In this document: positions 34,640 to 44,520 of the stretch, piece by piece
Layout: each line of letters begins with the position of its first letter
How positions within the stretch are numbered: the first letter of the stretch is position 1
DNA from: Streptomyces djakartensis
GTDB taxonomy: Bacteria; Actinomycetota; Actinomycetes; Streptomycetales; Streptomycetaceae
Assembly: GCF_014651075.1 (NCBI RefSeq)
Contig: NZ_BMWE01000002.1
Span: 124,001-188,000 of the forward strand
Direction of reading: 5' to 3'
DNA length: 64,000 bases
Notes under the pieces: generated by a model
The model's database searches: none
The model's input: only the letters and a program-made list of their open reading frames with translations
Told to the model about the DNA's origin: nothing
Made by a program: the position numbers and the translations under genes

Positions 34640-36649
34640 TTATGCGCCGGCGCGGCGAGCCGCTGCCTGAGTGATCCGGTCGAACATGATCCCGAGCAGG
34701 ACGATGGCGAGCCCGGCCGCCAGTCCCTTGCCGTACAGCTGGCCCTGCGAGAACCCGGCCACCACGTCGTAGCCGAGGGCCCCGGCACCGACCAGGCCGC
34801 CCACGACGACCATCGACAGCACGTAGATCAGGCCCTGGTTGGTCGCGAGGGTCAGGGCGCCGCGCGACATCGGCAGCTGGACCTTGGTGATGAGCTGCCA
34901 GGTGCTGCACCCGCTGGACGTGGCCGCCTCGACGGTGGCCCCGGGTACGGCCCGCACCCCGTCGGCGATGATCTTGACGGCGACGGGCGCCGCGTAGACG
35001 ACGGCGGCGACGATGGCCGTGAACCGTGTCGCGCCGAACAGCGCGAGGAACGGCACGAGGTAGACGAACGGCGGCATGACCTGGGCGGCGTCCAGGGAGG
35101 GTCTGAGCAGCCGGTCGACGAGCGCGCTGCGCCCCATCCACACTCCGAGGACGACGCCGAGCAGCATCACCAGCACGGTCGCCACCGCGGTGGAGGCCAG
35201 CGTCGTCATGGCGTCGGACCACACGCCGGTACCGACCAGCAGGCCCACGCACACGGCGGCGGTGGCCCCGGCGCGCCATCCGCCGAGCACCGTGCCGACC
35301 GCGACGAGGGCGGCGCCGACGAGCCACCACGGGGAGTCGGTGAGCAGGGTCTGGAAGGGATTGAGCAGGCCGTTGGTGAGGATGTCGCGGAAGGCGTTGG
35401 TCAGGCCCGCCAGGTTGTCCTGCGCCCAGGTGGTCACGTCGGTCGTCCCCTTGGAGATACCGCTGCCGACGCCGCCCTCGCCGGGGAACTCGGCCGCCCA
35501 GACATAGGTGTGCGACAGATAGACCAGCACCGCCGCCGCCACCGCGCCGCCCGCGAGCAGGTGCCGCCGCCACCTGAGGAAGGGACTGGCCGAGCCCCGG
35601 GCCGTCTCCGCCCGTCCGCTCGCCGCGGTGGTGACCCGGTCCAGCACGATGGCCATGACGACGATGGCCAGACCGGCGTTGAAGGCCGTGCCGACGTCCA
35701 GCGACTGCAGGGCCTGGACGACGGTCTTGCCGAGGCCCGGGGCGTCGATCAGGGCCGCGATGGTCACCATGGCCAGGGCGGCCATGATGGTCTGGTTGAC
35801 GCCCATCACCACGGTCCGTCTGGACATCGGCAGCAGGACCTTCAGCAGCGCCTGCCGCCGGGTCGCGCCCATCGAGTCCGCCGCCTCGACGGTGGTCTCG
35901 GGCACGGACCGGATGGCGTGTGCGGTGATGCGGATCGCCGGCGGTGCCGCGTAGATCGCGGTGGCGATGGTGGCGGAGGCCGGACCGATCAGGAAGAACA
36001 GGGTCAGGGGCGCCAGGTAGACGAAGGTCGGCATCGTCTGCATGAAGTCCAGGAACGGCGTCACGATCCGGTTCACCCGGTCCGACAACCCCGCCCACAC
36101 CCCCAGGGGGAGGGCGAACAGCAGCGCCACGAGGACCGCGGAGAGGGTCAGGGCCAGCGTGTCCATGCTCTCCTGCCAGAGCCCTTGCAGGCCGAGGAAG
36201 GTGAAGCCGGCCACGGCCAGCAGCGCGACCCGCCAGTTGCCGACGGCCCACGAGACGTAGCCGGCGATGCCGACGACACCGAGCCAGCCGATCCGCGGCA
36301 CCGGGCGTCCCGGGGTCGGCTGCGAGATCAGCTCCTGGACGAAGGTCACCAGGGTGTCGATGACCAGGCGGATCTCGTTGAAGAAGTAGAGGAAGAGCGG
36401 GTTGGAGTTGCGGTTGGCGCCGACCGAGTCGTTGACGTCGTTGAACCACCGGTGCAGATCGGTCAGGTCCGCCGCCGCGAGGGACAGGGTCTGCTTGCCG
36501 CGCAGCACCGTGAAGAGCAGCAGCCAGACCAGCAGGATCGCGGCCACGACCATGGAGCGGCTGACCGTGCGTACGCGGCGGGCGGGAGCGGGGGGCTCCT
36601 CGGTCCCGGTTCTCTCCGGCTTCTCCGGTTTCCGCACGGCGACGGTCAT
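34640..36649 (-). CDS. proW: betaine/choline ABC permease with two tandem transmembrane domains
   Basis: 669 residues, about twice the normal ProW. Two BPD_transp_1 domains lie in tandem (~165-345 and ~470-655), each with its own EAA loop (VEAADSMGATRRQALLKVLLP and VEAATSSGCSTWQLITKVQLP). One polypeptide therefore supplies both halves of the channel. A membrane segment precedes each. ATG 36649 overlaps the proV stop (TGATG). Because the halves differ, the fusion is probably ancient. Confidence 0.9.
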   Translation of the reverse strand: MTVAVRKPEKPERTGTEEPPAPARRVRTVSRSMVVAAILLVWLLLFTVLRGKQTLSLAAADLTDLHRWFNDVNDSVGANRNSNPLFLYFFNEIRLVIDTLVTFVQELISQPTPGRPVPRIGWLGVVGIAGYVSWAVGNWRVALLAVAGFTFLGLQGLWQESMDTLALTLSAVLVALLFALPLGVWAGLSDRVNRIVTPFLDFMQTMPTFVYLAPLTLFFLIGPASATIATAIYAAPPAIRITAHAIRSVPETTVEAADSMGATRRQALLKVLLPMSRRTVVMGVNQTIMAALAMVTIAALIDAPGLGKTVVQALQSLDVGTAFNAGLAIVVMAIVLDRVTTAASGRAETARGSASPFLRWRRHLLAGGAVAAAVLVYLSHTYVWAAEFPGEGGVGSGISKGTTDVTTWAQDNLAGLTNAFRDILTNGLLNPFQTLLTDSPWWLVGAALVAVGTVLGGWRAGATAAVCVGLLVGTGVWSDAMTTLASTAVATVLVMLLGVVLGVWMGRSALVDRLLRPSLDAAQVMPPFVYLVPFLALFGATRFTAIVAAVVYAAPVAVKIIADGVRAVPGATVEAATSSGCSTWQLITKVQLPMSRGALTLATNQGLIYVLSMVVVGGLVGAGALGYDVVAGFSQGQLYGKGLAAGLAIVLLGIMFDRITQAAARRAGA

Positions 36650-37737
36650 CACGCGTCGCCTTCCTGCCCCGCGACCACCGCGAGTATCTCCTCGTCGCCG
36701 ACGATGCCGAGCAGCTTGCCGTTCTCGACGACCTTCACCGGCTTCTCGGCAGCGAGCACCGCCCGGGTGGCCTCCTTCACGACGACGTCCGGTCCCAGCT
36801 CCGGACCGTCCAGGGCGTCGCCGGGATCGGCCGGGCGCATGATCCATCGCAGGGTCAGCACGTCGCCACGGGGCACGTCCCGGACGAAGTCGCGCACGTA
36901 GTCGTCGGCGGGGGCACCGACGAGTTCGTCGCCGGTGCCGCACTGGACCGTCCGGCCGTCGCGCATGATGAGGATGCGGTCGCCCAGCCGCAGCGCCTCG
37001 GACAGGTCGTGGGTGATGAACACCATCGTCTTGCCCACCTCGCGGTGCAGGCGGACGACCTCGTTCTGCATGTCCCGTCGGATCAGCGGGTCGAGCGCCG
37101 AGAACGGCTCGTCGAAGAGGAGCACGTCCGGGTCGCCGGCCAGCGCCCGGGCGAGGCCCACGCGTTGCTGCATACCTCCGGAGAGCTGGTCGGGGTAGGA
37201 GCTCTCGTACCCGGAGAGGCCGACGAGTTCGACGACCTCCAGCGCACGCCTGGTGCGCTCGGCTCTGCTCATGCCGCGGATCTCGAGACCGAACGCCACG
37301 TTGTCGACGACCCGGCGGTGCGGAAGCAGCCCGAAGTGCTGGAAGACCATCGAGAACTTGCTGCGGCGCAGTTCGCGCAGGCGGCCCGCGTCGGCGTCGC
37401 GGATGTCCTCGCCCTCGAAGAGGATCTCGCCGGCGGTGGGTTCGATGAGCCGGGTCAGACAGCGCACCAGGGTGGACTTGCCGGAGCCGGACAGTCCCAT
37501 GACGACGAACACCTCGCCGGGGGCGACGTCGAAGCTCACGTCGCGCACGGCGGCGGTGCAACCGGTGCGGTCCATCAGTTCGCGGCGGGTGAGTCCGCGC
37601 AGCTCCTCGGAGCCGGGTACCTGGCCGGCCTTCGGCCCGAACACCTTCCACAGCTCGCGCACGGAGATGACCGGGGTGGGCGCCCGGTCCTCGGGGGTGT
37701 CGCGCCGCCGCGGCGCCTCGGTCGTTGCTGGGGTCAT
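36649..37737 (-). CDS. proV: betaine/choline ABC transporter ATPase with CBS-like tail
   Basis: 362 residues. Walker [11 protein letters not shown]-loop [13 protein letters not shown], signature [15 protein letters not shown], Walker [14 protein letters not shown]-loop ITHDLSEA. The C-terminal ~60 residues form a CBS-like module ([22 protein letters not shown]); in OpuA such a module senses ionic strength. Start ATG 37735-37737 has GAAAGAGG upstream. It lies 19 bp after betB, so they share an mRNA. Confidence 0.92.
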   Translation of the reverse strand: MTPATTEAPRRRDTPEDRAPTPVISVRELWKVFGPKAGQVPGSEELRGLTRRELMDRTGCTAAVRDVSFDVAPGEVFVVMGLSGSGKSTLVRCLTRLIEPTAGEILFEGEDIRDADAGRLRELRRSKFSMVFQHFGLLPHRRVVDNVAFGLEIRGMSRAERTRRALEVVELVGLSGYESSYPDQLSGGMQQRVGLARALAGDPDVLLFDEPFSALDPLIRRDMQNEVVRLHREVGKTMVFITHDLSEALRLGDRILIMRDGRTVQCGTGDELVGAPADDYVRDFVRDVPRGDVLTLRWIMRPADPGDALDGPELGPDVVVKEATRAVLAAEKPVKVVENGKLLGIVGDEEILAVVAGQEGDA

Positions 37738-37756
37738 GTTCGACCTCTTTCGGCGT

Positions 37757-39226
37757 TCAGCCGCGGAACCAGTACTGCGGCCGGGGTTGGATGTTCTGCC
37801 AGATGTGTTTGGGCTCCCGGTACTCGTCCAGGCCGGTGGGTCCCAGCTCCCGGCCCACGCCGGAGTGCCCGAACCCGCCCCATTCCGCCTGTGGGACATA
37901 GGGGTGGTAGTCGTTGATCCACACCGTGCCGTGGCGCAGCCGGCGGGCGACGCGCTGGGCCTTGCCCGCGTCCTGCGTCCAGACCGCGCCGGCGAGCCCG
38001 TACTCGGTGTCGTTGGCGATGCGTACGGCGTCGTCCTCGTCGGTGAAGCGCTCCACGGTGAGCACCGGCCCGAAGGACTCCTCGTGCACCACCCGCATGC
38101 TCTGGTCGCACTCGTCGAGCACGGTCGGCGGATAGAAGTGTCCGCCGGCCAGGGCCGCATCGCCGGGGCGTTCCCCGCCGCAGCGCAGGACGGCACCCGC
38201 GGCGACACCCGCGGCGACGTAGGCCTCGACCTTCGCCAGGTGCTGTGCGGAGATCAGCGCTCCGGTGTCGGCCCGCGGATCGAAGGGGCCGCCGAGCCGG
38301 ATCCGCCGGGCCCGGCGGACCACCTCGTCGACGAACCGGTCGTGCAGCGAGTCCTCGACGATCAGCCGGGCGCCGGCCGAGCAGACCTGTCCCGAATGCA
38401 GGAAGACGGCCGTGAGCGCGAAGTCCACGGCCGTCTCGAAGTCGGCGTCGGCGAAGACGACGTCGGGGTTCTTGCCGCCGAGTTCCAGCGCGACCTTCTT
38501 CACGGTCGCGGCGGCGGTGGCCATGATGCGTCTGCCGGTGTCCAGGCCACCCGTGAAGGACACCATGTCGACGGCCGGGTGCTCGGCGAGCGGTGCGCCC
38601 GCCTCGGGCCCGGTCCCCAGGACGAGGTTGGCGGCTCCCTCCGGGATCCCGGCCTCCTCGAGGGCCCGCATCAGCAGGATCGAGGTGGACGGGGTGAGTT
38701 CGCTGGGCTTGAGGACGATTGTGTTGCCGGCGAGGAGTGCCGGGGCGACCTTCCAGCTCGCCTGGAGCAGCGGATAGTTCCAGGGAGTTATCAGTCCGCA
38801 CACGCCGATCGGTTCGTACACGACGCGGCTGACCGCGTCGTCGCGGCCGGTGTCGATCACCCGGCCGGCGTCGGTGCCGCCACGTCCTCCGTAGTAGCGG
38901 AAGCAGGAGACGACGTCGGCGATGTCGTAGACACTCTCCACCAGGCGCTTGCCGGTGTCCAGTGATTCGGCGCGGGCGAACGCATCGGCGTCGCGCTCGA
39001 GGATGCCGGCGGTGCGCAGGAGGAGCGCGCCTCGCTCGCGCTCGGGGGTGCGCGGCCAGGGCCCTTCGTCGAAGGCCCGGCGGGCCGCGGCGATGGCCGC
39101 CTCGGCGTCGGGGCGGGTGCCTTCGGACACGGTCGCGGAGAGCGTGCCGTCGGCGGGACAGCGGATCTCCCGGTGACCTCCGGCCACGGGATCGCGCCAT
39201 TTTCCGTCCACGAACAGGTCTGCCAC
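37757..39226 (-). CDS. betB: betaine-aldehyde dehydrogenase-type aldehyde dehydrogenase
   Basis: 489 residues with the ALDH glutamate in [11 protein letters not shown], the catalytic Cys in [10 protein letters not shown], and NPW-type NYPLLQ in the substrate entry region. Start taken at GTG 39224-39226, preceded by GAAGGG; the 21 codons upstream run through the operator. It oxidises betaine aldehyde to glycine betaine. Heads the betB-proVWX operon. Substrate is deduced from context with betA. Confidence 0.9.
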   Translation of the reverse strand: MADLFVDGKWRDPVAGGHREIRCPADGTLSATVSEGTRPDAEAAIAAARRAFDEGPWPRTPERERGALLLRTAGILERDADAFARAESLDTGKRLVESVYDIADVVSCFRYYGGRGGTDAGRVIDTGRDDAVSRVVYEPIGVCGLITPWNYPLLQASWKVAPALLAGNTIVLKPSELTPSTSILLMRALEEAGIPEGAANLVLGTGPEAGAPLAEHPAVDMVSFTGGLDTGRRIMATAAATVKKVALELGGKNPDVVFADADFETAVDFALTAVFLHSGQVCSAGARLIVEDSLHDRFVDEVVRRARRIRLGGPFDPRADTGALISAQHLAKVEAYVAAGVAAGAVLRCGGERPGDAALAGGHFYPPTVLDECDQSMRVVHEESFGPVLTVERFTDEDDAVRIANDTEYGLAGAVWTQDAGKAQRVARRLRHGTVWINDYHPYVPQAEWGGFGHSGVGRELGPTGLDEYREPKHIWQNIQPRPQYWFRG

Positions 39227-39251
39227 GTCGGGAGCCCTTCGAGCGAATCTC

Positions 39252-39287
39252 GTTGCGCATCGCGCACCGCATTGCTTTTGGTGGAAC
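39252..39287. promoter_or_regulatory. tandem IclR-type operator upstream of betB
   Basis: GTTGC-N7-GCACC (39252-39268) followed 19 bp later by ATTGC-N7-GGAAC (39271-39287). Each 17-mer has only one or two departures from GTTGC-N7-GCAAC. It begins 26 bp upstream of the betB GTG. Confidence 0.7.
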
Positions 39288-39424
39288 ACTCTGGAAGAAG
39301 GCCGGAACCCGCGTCAAGGGGTTGGCCCATGACGTTTCCGCTACGGAGGCAGTCAGGAGAACACGACGGCCGCAGCCCCGGAGCGTCTCGTTTCCGGGTC
39401 GACCGGTTCCATGAAAACCGCAGG

Positions 39425-41086
39425 TTACGCCTGTGCGTCGCGGTACCGGTAGTACGCGGCGGTGGACGGCGGCAGCGGCTCCTCGCCGAGGATGAGGTCG
39501 GCCGCCTTCTCCGCGATCATCATCACCGGCGCGTAGATGTTGCCGTTGGTGATGTAGGGCATGACGGACGCGTCGACGACCCGCAGCCCTTCGACTCCGT
39601 GCACCCGCATACTGGCCGGGTCCACGACCGCCATCGAGTCGGTGCCCATCTTGCAGGTGCAGGAGGGATGCAGCGCGGTCTCCCCGTCCCTGGCGACCCA
39701 GTCGAGGATCTCCTCGTCGGTCTCGACGGACGGCCCGGGCGAGATCTCCCCGGCGTTGTACGGGGCCATGGCGGGCTGGTTGAGCAGCTCCCGGGCGACC
39801 CTGACGGCCTCGACCCACTCACGGCGGTCCTGCTCGGTGGACAGATAGTTGAAGCGCAGCGCGGGGTGCTCCGCCGGATCCTTGCTCTTGATCTTCACCG
39901 AGCCGACGGCGTCGGAGTACATGGGCCCGACGTGCACCTGGTAGCCGTGTCCGCCCGCGGGCACGGAGCCGTCGTAGCGGACCGCCACGGGCAGGAAGTG
40001 GAACATCAGATTCGGGTAGTCCACGTCCTCGTTGCCGCGGACGAAGCCGCCCGCCTCGAAGTGATTGGTCGCGGCGGGGCCGGTACGGAAGAGCCACTGC
40101 AGGCCGATGAAGGGGGCGCGCCACTTCGCGAGGTACGGCTGCATGGAGACGGGCTGCCTGCAGCCGTACTGGATGTAGACCTCCAAGTGGTCCTGGAGGT
40201 TCTCGCCGACCCCAGGCAGATCGTGTACGACGTCGATGCCGAGCGCGCTCAGCTCCTCGGCGTTGCCGACGCCGGAGAGCTGCAGCAACTGCGGGGAGTT
40301 GATCGCCCCTCCGCACAGGATGATCTCGCGGGCACGCACCCGCTGGGGTCTGCCGCGGCCGCGCCGGTACTCGACGCCGACGGCGCGCTTGCCCTCGAAG
40401 AGGACGCGGGTGACCAGGGCGCGCGTGGTGACGGTGAGGTTGGGGCGCTTGCGCACGGGCTTGAGGTACGCCTTGGCGGCCGAGAGCCGGCGCCCGCGGT
40501 GGACGTTGCGGTCGAACCGGGCGAATCCTTCCTGCCGGTATCCGTTCACGTCGTCGGTGGGGGCGTACCCCGCCTCCTCGGTGGCCTTGAGGAAGGCCTC
40601 GAAGAGCGGGCTGGTTCCCGGCCCGCGTTCGAGCACCAGGGGCCCGTCATGCCCACGGAACTCGTCGTCCGGGTCGGCGGCGAGGCAGTTCTCCATCCGC
40701 CGGAAATACGGCAGGCAGTGCGCGTAGTCCCAGGCGTCCATGCCCGGGTCGGCCGCCCACCGCTCGTAGTCCATGGGGTTGCCGCGCTGGAAGATCATCC
40801 CGTTGATGCTGCTGGAGCCGCCCAGCACCTTGCCCCGCGCGTGATAGACGCGGCGGCCGCCCATGTGGGGCTCGGGTTCGGACTCGTACTTCCAGTCATA
40901 GAAGCGGCTGCCGATCGGGTAGGTCAGCGCCGCCGGCATGTGGATGAAGACGTCCCAGGGATAGTCGGGTCTGCCCGCCTCCAGGACCAGCACCCGGTTG
41001 CCGGGGTCCGCGGAGAGCCGGTTGGCCAGTGCGCTGCCGGCCGATCCACCACCGACGATGACGAAGTCGTACTGCAAGTGCGCCAT
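39425..41086 (-). CDS. betA: choline dehydrogenase (GMC oxidoreductase)
   Basis: 553 residues of the GMC family: FAD motif [18 protein letters not shown], the GMC signatures [13 protein letters not shown] and [15 protein letters not shown], and the active-site His in [11 protein letters not shown] plus [10 protein letters not shown]. BetA oxidises choline to betaine aldehyde. It sits next to betB but on its own promoter, opposite iclR2. Length is standard for BetA. Confidence 0.92.
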   Translation of the reverse strand: MAHLQYDFVIVGGGSAGSALANRLSADPGNRVLVLEAGRPDYPWDVFIHMPAALTYPIGSRFYDWKYESEPEPHMGGRRVYHARGKVLGGSSSINGMIFQRGNPMDYERWAADPGMDAWDYAHCLPYFRRMENCLAADPDDEFRGHDGPLVLERGPGTSPLFEAFLKATEEAGYAPTDDVNGYRQEGFARFDRNVHRGRRLSAAKAYLKPVRKRPNLTVTTRALVTRVLFEGKRAVGVEYRRGRGRPQRVRAREIILCGGAINSPQLLQLSGVGNAEELSALGIDVVHDLPGVGENLQDHLEVYIQYGCRQPVSMQPYLAKWRAPFIGLQWLFRTGPAATNHFEAGGFVRGNEDVDYPNLMFHFLPVAVRYDGSVPAGGHGYQVHVGPMYSDAVGSVKIKSKDPAEHPALRFNYLSTEQDRREWVEAVRVARELLNQPAMAPYNAGEISPGPSVETDEEILDWVARDGETALHPSCTCKMGTDSMAVVDPASMRVHGVEGLRVVDASVMPYITNGNIYAPVMMIAEKAADLILGEEPLPPSTAAYYRYRDAQA

Positions 41087-41136
41087 GGTGCCTCGTCTCG
41101 CTCACGCCGTACAGAATGCGCGGCATGCTAGTACCG

Positions 41137-41172
41137 GTATCTCTATGCGCACCAGGTTGCGGACGGCGCAAC
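41137..41172. promoter_or_regulatory. tandem IclR-type operator between betA and iclR2
   Basis: GTATC-N7-GCACC (41137-41153) and the perfect GTTGC-N7-GCAAC (41156-41172), 19 bp apart. The element lies in the 158-bp divergent region, 51 bp upstream of betA and 72 bp upstream of iclR2, so it can serve both. Confidence 0.72.
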
Positions 41173-41236
41173 TTCGGTCGGGTCTGTCCCAGGCTCGTGA
41201 CCTGCACAGCTTTCGGCCATGTTGATCGCCCGTATA

Positions 41237-41253
41237 GTTGCGCTGTGAGCAAC
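41237..41253. promoter_or_regulatory. single IclR-type operator over iclR2 start
   Basis: A perfect GTTGC-N7-GCAAC copy overlapping the GTG (41245) of iclR2 at the same register as the copy at iclR1. No convincing partner 19 bp away. Suggests direct autorepression. Confidence 0.6.
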
Positions 41254-42042
41254 TACCATCCGGATACCGAAACGACAAGTGCGCCGGCCGGCGGGGTGCA
41301 GTCGGTCGACCGCGCCATCACCGTGCTGGAGATCCTGGCCCGGCGCGGAGAGGCCGGCGTCAGTGAGGTGGCTGCCGAGATCGACGTCCACAAGTCCACC
41401 GCGTTCCGGCTGCTCGGCGCCCTGGAGGTACGCGGCCTGGTGGAACAGGCGGGCGAGCGCGGCAAGTACCGCCTCGGTTTCGGTCTCGTCCGTCTCGCCG
41501 GCGCGGTCACCGGACGTATCGACATCACCCAGCAGAGCCGCCCGGTCTGCGAGCGTCTCGCCGATGAGATCGGCGAGACCGTGAACCTCGCCGTGATGCA
41601 GGAGCAGTACGCCATCAACCTGTACCAGGTACGCGGACCGGGTGCCGTCACGGCGTTCAACTGGGTGGGCCAGCTGACACCGCTGCACGCCACCTCCAGC
41701 GGCAAGATCCTGCTGGCCCACATGCCACCGAAGGAACGTGCCGCGCTCCTGTCGAACGCCGGCCTGAAGAAGTTGACGCCCCGCACGCTGACCGCGAAGA
41801 CGAAACTCGAGAAGAACCTCGCCGAAGCGCTGCAGCGTGGCTACTCCTGGACGCTGGAGGAGTTCGAGGTGGGGCTGCACGCGATGGCCGCGCCGGTCCG
41901 CAACCGGGACGGAGAGGTCATCGCCGCGGTCAGCGCCTCCGGGCCCGCCTACCGGCTCACCGAGGACCGTATACACGAGCTCGCCCCGGTGCTGGTCAAG
42001 GGCGCGGACGAGATCAGCCACCGGATGGGCTACCTGGGCTGA
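41245..42042 (+). CDS. IclR-family transcriptional regulator (choline/betaine island, copy 2)
   Basis: 265 residues from GTG 41245; longer frames upstream would run through both operators. HTH ~22-85 (VLEILARRGEAGVSEVAAE, VHKSTAFRLLGALE) and IclR effector domain. It is a close paralog of the regulator at 24831, with nearly identical recognition helices, so both may read the same operator. It is divergent from betA, a usual layout for a local regulator. Confidence 0.9.
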   Translation: MSNYHPDTETTSAPAGGVQSVDRAITVLEILARRGEAGVSEVAAEIDVHKSTAFRLLGALEVRGLVEQAGERGKYRLGFGLVRLAGAVTGRIDITQQSRPVCERLADEIGETVNLAVMQEQYAINLYQVRGPGAVTAFNWVGQLTPLHATSSGKILLAHMPPKERAALLSNAGLKKLTPRTLTAKTKLEKNLAEALQRGYSWTLEEFEVGLHAMAAPVRNRDGEVIAAVSASGPAYRLTEDRIHELAPVLVKGADEISHRMGYLG

Positions 42043-42127
42043 GCCGCCGCACCGCCTCGACGACGTGCTCGAGGTGCGCCGGTCCCGGCCCTCGCGGTGA
42101 CGCCGGGAAGTGCGGTCGCGACCTCGT

Positions 42128-43291
42128 TCAGGACGTTCTGGCCGCGAGTTGCTTGCGCCAGCGCATGAACAGCCGCGGCTGGTTCATCCCGAGTACGGCG
42201 ACCGGGTGTCCGGCTCGCCGGTAGACGGCCAGGACGTTGCGATCGTCGACGGTGCCGTCCTCGATCGTCACGCTGTCGGCGCGCGCCGCGTTGCCGACGA
42301 ACTGGATCTTCACGCCGTACTGGTCGGACCAGAAGTACGGCGGCCGGGGTATGCCCGGCTCGGATTCGCCCCAGGACAGCAGAGCCGCCACGGCCGCGTC
42401 GGGGCGCTCCCGGGCGCCGGTCCAGTGCTCCACGCGCCGGTGGGTGCCCGCGCGCGGGTCGTACCAGGAGGCGCAGTCGCCGACCGCGACCACCCCGGCC
42501 AGACTGGTTCGGCCGTCGGCACCGCACCTGACGCCGTCGGCGAGTTGGACCCGGGATCCCACCAGCCACTCGACGCAGGGACGGGCCCCGATCCCCACGA
42601 CGACGATGTCGGCCGGGATGCTGCGGCCGTCCTCCATGAGGACGCCGTCGACGCGGGTCTCGCCGCTCAGCCCCTTGACGCCCGTTCCGCACAACAGCCG
42701 CACGCCGTGGTCCGCGTGGAGGGCGGAGACGATGCCGCCCATGGTCGCGCCGAGCGGCCCGGCCAGCGCAGTGGGCGCGGCTTCGACGATGGTCACGTCG
42801 AGACCGAGAGTGTGGGCGGTGGAGGCTACTTCGGCACCGATGAAGCCGCCGCCGATCACGACCAGGCGCCCGCCCCGGGTCAGTTCGTCCCGCAGGCCGC
42901 GGGCGTCGTCCAGGGTGCGCAGGGTGTGCACACCGGCCAGTCCGTCCATGCCGGGCAGGGTCCGGGCGGACGCACCGGTGGCGATGACGATGCCGTCGGC
43001 TCTCACCTCCCGGCCGTCGGTGAGCCGCACGGAACGGGGCGCGCTGCCGAGTCCGGCGGCGCGGGTGCCGAGCAGCCACTCCGCCTGCAGGTCCTCGTCG
43101 TCCGGCTCGAGCGCGAGATCGGCTTCGCCGATGCCGCCGGCCAGGAACTCCTTGGACAGCGGCGGCCTGTCGTACGGGCGGTGGACTTCGTCACCGATGA
43201 CGACGAGTCGCCCGTCGTACCCCTGTTTGCGCAACGAGCGCGCCGCTGACAGACCGGCCAGCGACGCGCCCACCACGGCCACTGTCCTCAC
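42128..43291 (-). CDS. FAD/NAD(P)H ferredoxin reductase
   Basis: 387 residues: FAD motif VAVVGASLAGLSAARSLR, NAD motif VVIGGGFIGAEVAST, GDCASW near the flavin, and the C-terminal reductase domain. This is the BphA4/AlkT/rubredoxin-reductase-like family. GTG 43289-43291 overlaps the ferredoxin stop (GTGA). With the Rieske ferredoxin it forms a two-protein electron chain. The only Rieske oxygenase in view is GbcA 18.5 kb away, and the shared operator links them. The physiological partner is inferred. Confidence 0.85.
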   Translation of the reverse strand: MRTVAVVGASLAGLSAARSLRKQGYDGRLVVIGDEVHRPYDRPPLSKEFLAGGIGEADLALEPDDEDLQAEWLLGTRAAGLGSAPRSVRLTDGREVRADGIVIATGASARTLPGMDGLAGVHTLRTLDDARGLRDELTRGGRLVVIGGGFIGAEVASTAHTLGLDVTIVEAAPTALAGPLGATMGGIVSALHADHGVRLLCGTGVKGLSGETRVDGVLMEDGRSIPADIVVVGIGARPCVEWLVGSRVQLADGVRCGADGRTSLAGVVAVGDCASWYDPRAGTHRRVEHWTGARERPDAAVAALLSWGESEPGIPRPPYFWSDQYGVKIQFVGNAARADSVTIEDGTVDDRNVLAVYRRAGHPVAVLGMNQPRLFMRWRKQLAARTS

Positions 43292-43650
43292 GCGACGCCC
43301 CCGGCGAGCCGGGCGGCGACGCAGGGAGGCAGGTTGGGGGCTGCCGTGGACAGCCTGACGTAGATCATGCCGTCCTCGACGAAGACCTCGTGGGTGCGCA
43401 CCGGGAGCCTGGCCGGCGGGGCGTCGACGGCTCCGGTCTTGAGGTCGAACTTCGAGGCGTGCAGCGGGCATTCGACCTCGCAGCCCTCCAGCCAGCCGTC
43501 GGCGAGCGAGGCGTCCTGGTGAGTGCAGGTGTCGTCGATGGCGAAGAGTTCGCCGTCGTCGGTGTGGAACACCGAGACGGGCGGGTCGATGTCGAGCCTG
43601 TGAGCCTCGCCTCGGGGCAGATCCACGAGACGGCACGCGGGAATCATCAT
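43288..43650 (-). CDS. Rieske-type ferredoxin
   Basis: 120 residues; Rieske ligands C-x-H in DTCTHQDASL and C-x2-H in ECPLHASKFD, as in BphA3-type ferredoxins. Two ATGs (43650 and 43647) precede IPACRLVD; the second has better spacing from GAGG. It would carry electrons from the coupled reductase to a Rieske oxygenase. The operon starts just behind a tandem operator. Confidence 0.9.
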   Translation of the reverse strand: MMIPACRLVDLPRGEAHRLDIDPPVSVFHTDDGELFAIDDTCTHQDASLADGWLEGCEVECPLHASKFDLKTGAVDAPPARLPVRTHEVFVEDGMIYVRLSTAAPNLPPCVAARLAGGVA

Positions 43651-43658
43651 GACACCTC

Positions 43659-43694
43659 GGTGCGTATAGCGAAACGGATTGCGGTGAACGCAAC
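43659..43694. promoter_or_regulatory. tandem IclR-type operator upstream of the Rieske ferredoxin
   Basis: GGTGC-N7-GAAAC (43659-43675) and ATTGC-N7-GCAAC (43678-43694), spaced 19 bp. The outer copy has one mismatch and the inner has two. It starts 9 bp upstream of the ferredoxin ATG, so a bound repressor would cover the leader. Confidence 0.65.
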
Positions 43695-43884
43695 GCCAGT
43701 GTGAGGGCGTCCACAAACCCTTGTCAAGGAGTTCACGGGACGGCCGAGACCCTCATTTTGGTTGTGCGACACAAAACCAACCGCACTATGAGAAACGCAG
43801 GTCAGGGCGCAGGCAACCGCAGAAGCGGGCCCTCGACACCACTGCGATGCTTCTCGGCCACGGCCGGGCGGTGCGGTGCCCGAG

Positions 43885-44520
43885 TCACCAGCCGCGGGCG
43901 GCCCACTGCTGAAGGTGTGGGGCTTCCGCCTCGATGGTGGTCGTGTCGCCATGGCCGGTGTGAACGACCGTCTCCCCCGGGAGCGTCAGCAGCCGGTCAC
44001 CGATCGAGGTGATGATCGTGCCGAAGTCGCTGTACGAGCGCCCCGTCGCGCCGGGCCCGCCCGCGAACAGCGTGTCGCCGCTGAACAGCGCCCCCAGATC
44101 CGGGGCGTACAGGCACACGGCCCCGGGTGCGTGTCCGGGCGTGTGGAGGACGCGCAGGCCGATGCCCGCCACGACGATCTCGTCGCCGTCGGCGAGCGGT
44201 CCGTCGGGCCGCCGGTTCGGATGCGCCGTCTTCCACAGCACCTGGTCGTCGGGGTGGAGGAGGACGGGCGCACCCGTGGCGAGCGCGACGTCCGGCGCGG
44301 CGCGCACATGGTCGTCGTGGGCATGGGTGCACACGACGGCCGACAGGCGGCGGTCGCCGACGGCCTCCAGGACGGCGTCGGAGTCATGGGCCGCGTCGAT
44401 GACGGCCACCTCGTCGTCGTCACCGACGATCCAGACGTTGTTGTCGACGTCCCAGGTGCCGCCGTCGAGGCTGAAGGTGCCGCTGGTGACGAGGCGCTCG
44501 ATGCGCGGGGCGCCGGCCAT
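43885..44520 (-). CDS. MBL-fold hydrolase, partner of MscR (likely S-formylmycothiol hydrolysis)
   Basis: 211 residues with metallo-beta-lactamase ligands THAHDDH, a later HTPGH and FSGDTLF, and a final HTGHG. TGATG overlap with the mscR stop (ATG 44520; a GTG one codon earlier is possible) couples their synthesis. The same MBL-mscR pairing occurs in mycobacteria (Rv2259-Rv2260). By analogy with glutathione systems it would hydrolyse S-formylmycothiol to formate and mycothiol; that activity is inference. Confidence 0.85.
   Translation of the reverse strand: MAGAPRIERLVTSGTFSLDGGTWDVDNNVWIVGDDDEVAVIDAAHDSDAVLEAVGDRRLSAVVCTHAHDDHVRAAPDVALATGAPVLLHPDDQVLWKTAHPNRRPDGPLADGDEIVVAGIGLRVLHTPGHAPGAVCLYAPDLGALFSGDTLFAGGPGATGRSYSDFGTIITSIGDRLLTLPGETVVHTGHGDTTTIEAEAPHLQQWAARGW

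Noticed and set aside
33482..36901. 1139-codon plus-strand frame
   Set aside because: Antisense shadow of proX and proW with His/Gln/Arg-rich low-complexity translation.
36650..37651. Upstream extension of the proW frame to ~1000 residues
   Set aside because: The extension is antisense-like Arg-rich sequence overlapping proV; the real start is ATG 36649 at a TGATG junction.
43731..43884. Palindrome TTGTG-CGA-CACAA near the MBL gene as part of the island motif
   Set aside because: Wrong spacer and sequence; does not fit GTTGC-N7-GCAAC.
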